Origin: Pseudomonadota bacterium
Lineage (GTDB): Bacteria > Pseudomonadota > Alphaproteobacteria > Rhodospirillales > Magnetospirillaceae
Assembly: GCA_023437865.1 (NCBI GenBank)
Contig: JAEZFE010000388.1
Span: 1-6,154 of the forward strand
Direction of reading: 5' to 3'
DNA: 6,154 nt
Position 1 is the first letter of the stretch. Every line of letters starts with the position of its first letter. This document shows, piece by piece, positions 5,403 to 6,154 of this stretch. The notes below the pieces were generated by a model, which made no database searches, was not told the DNA's origin, and worked only from the letters and a program-made list of their open reading frames with translations. Position numbers and translations under genes: made by a program.

Positions 5403-6154
5403 CCCCATCTCCAGGAACTTCTCGCGCCGGCGGGCCCGCAGCACGCCGCCGTCCACGCCGCCGAACTCACGCAGCTGCGCATCGATGGCGGTGGACAGGG
5501 TCTGCATGGTGAGGTCCGGATTGCGGTGCGCGCCACCCAGCGGCTCGGCCACCACCTGGTCGATGATCCCCAGCTTGTGCAGGTCCTGGGCGGTCAGCTT
5601 CAGCGCCTCGGCGGCGTCCTTGGCGTTCTCGCCCGAGCGCCACAGGATCGACGCGCAGCCCTCGGGGCTGATCACCGAATAGATGGCATGCTCCAGCATC
5701 ATCACCGAATTGCCGTCGGCCAGCGCGATGGCGCCGCCCGAGCCGCCCTCGCCGGTGACGACGGCCACGTTCGGCGAGCTGAGCAGCAGGCACTTCTCGG
5801 TTGAGCGGGCGATAGCCTCAGCGACGCCCCGCTCCTCGCTGGCGATGCCTGGATAGGCGCCGGCGGTGTCGACGAAACTGACCACCGGCAGGTTGAACCG
5901 CTCGGCCAGCTCCATCAGCCGGATCGCCTTGCGGTAGCCTTCAGGCCGGCCGTAGCCGAAGTTGTGCTTCACCCGGGTGACGGTGTCGCGGCCCTTCTCG
6001 TGGCCCATGACCACCACCGGACGCCCGCGGAATCGGCCGAGCCCGCCGAGGATCGCCTGGTCGTCCGCGAACTTGCGGTCGCCGCGGAGCTCCACGAACT
6101 CATCGATCAGGCTGGCGACGTAGTCGACGAAGTGCGGACGCTCCGGGTGACGGG
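5385..6154 (-). CDS. accA: Acetyl-CoA carboxylase carboxyltransferase subunit alpha, 3' part
   Basis: The C-terminal 255 codons of accA; the 5' end lies beyond the right edge. The family is about 320 residues long, so roughly 60 are missing. With AccD the product forms the carboxyltransferase that moves the carboxyl group from biotinylated AccB to acetyl-CoA, giving malonyl-CoA for fatty acid synthesis in the cytosol. Recognisable stretches in order are [12 protein letters not shown] at the window edge, [14 protein letters not shown], the [28 protein letters not shown] block, [17 protein letters not shown], the glycine-rich [14 protein letters not shown] that shapes the active site, and [15 protein letters not shown] followed by EPLGGAH. 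The sequence is intact to its TGA. It leads a same-strand run with a glycosyltransferase, VTT and BON gene; whether they share a transcript is uncertain because of the hairpin at its end and the 69-bp gap. GTG 6095 is an internal valine codon, not the start. Confidence 0.97.
   Translation of the reverse strand, partial: RHPERPHFVDYVASLIDEFVELRGDRKFADDQAILGGLGRFRGRPVVVMGHEKGRDTVTRVKHNFGYGRPEGYRKAIRLMELAERFNLPVVSFVDTAGAYPGIASEERGVAEAIARSTEKCLLLSSPNVAVVTGEGGSGGAIALADGNSVMMLEHAIYSVISPEGCASILWRSGENAKDAAEALKLTAQDLHKLGIIDQVVAEPLGGAHRNPDLTMQTLSTAIDAQLREFGGVDGGVLRARRREKFLEMGRQGLA

Noticed and set aside
4692..5804. A 370-codon plus-strand open frame across the glycosyltransferase and accA genes
   Set aside because: It is antisense to two genes with clear family motifs. 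Its translation is low-complexity Gly/Ala/Arg/Gln-rich text, as expected when high-GC genes are read on the opposite strand.

Overview
The window is GC-rich, densely packed bacterial chromosome that reads like an alphaproteobacterium. The accA, M17 peptidase and TAXI-type binding protein sequences resemble those of Rhodospirillales, perhaps a Magnetospirillum relative. That assignment is an impression from the protein sequences, since no rRNA or other marker is present. I see no tRNA, rRNA, CRISPR array, insertion sequence, phage gene or attachment site.

Layout from left to right. At the left edge is the N-terminal 106 codons of a leucyl aminopeptidase-family (M17) protein on the minus strand. 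A 136-bp divergent intergenic region follows, holding a three-armed inverted repeat. Next is a glutathione S-transferase on the plus strand, which converges with only 4 bp to spare on a minus-strand periplasmic TAXI-family TRAP substrate-binding protein. A second divergent region of about 175 bp separates the latter from a plus-strand gene for a 353-residue, mostly helical protein of unknown function. That gene converges (14-bp gap) on a minus-strand run that fills the rest of the window. In transcription order the run is accA (5' end outside the window), a family 2 glycosyltransferase, a VTT/DedA-like (TVP38/TMEM64) membrane protein and a BON-domain lipoprotein.

How the genes may work together. 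The last three genes of the minus-strand run overlap by 4 and 1 nt at their junctions and must be translationally coupled or nearly so. They encode a cytosolic polyprenyl-phosphate-type sugar transferase, an inner-membrane protein of a family tied to lipid scrambling or transport, and an outer-membrane or periplasmic lipoprotein. An envelope or lipid-carrier role is a reasonable inference. accA, the committed step of fatty acid synthesis, lies 69 bp upstream on the same strand, separated by a nested hairpin that contains its own stop codon. The GST, TAXI protein and unknown protein are each single-gene units. The TAXI protein has no TRAP permease beside it.

This is mostly ordinary core and housekeeping sequence. 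I find no convincing new defence, mobile or biosynthetic system. The items most worth a second look are the unknown 353-residue protein, the mutually exclusive hairpins upstream of the GST gene, the hairpin across the accA stop codon, and the coupled GT2/VTT/BON cassette.
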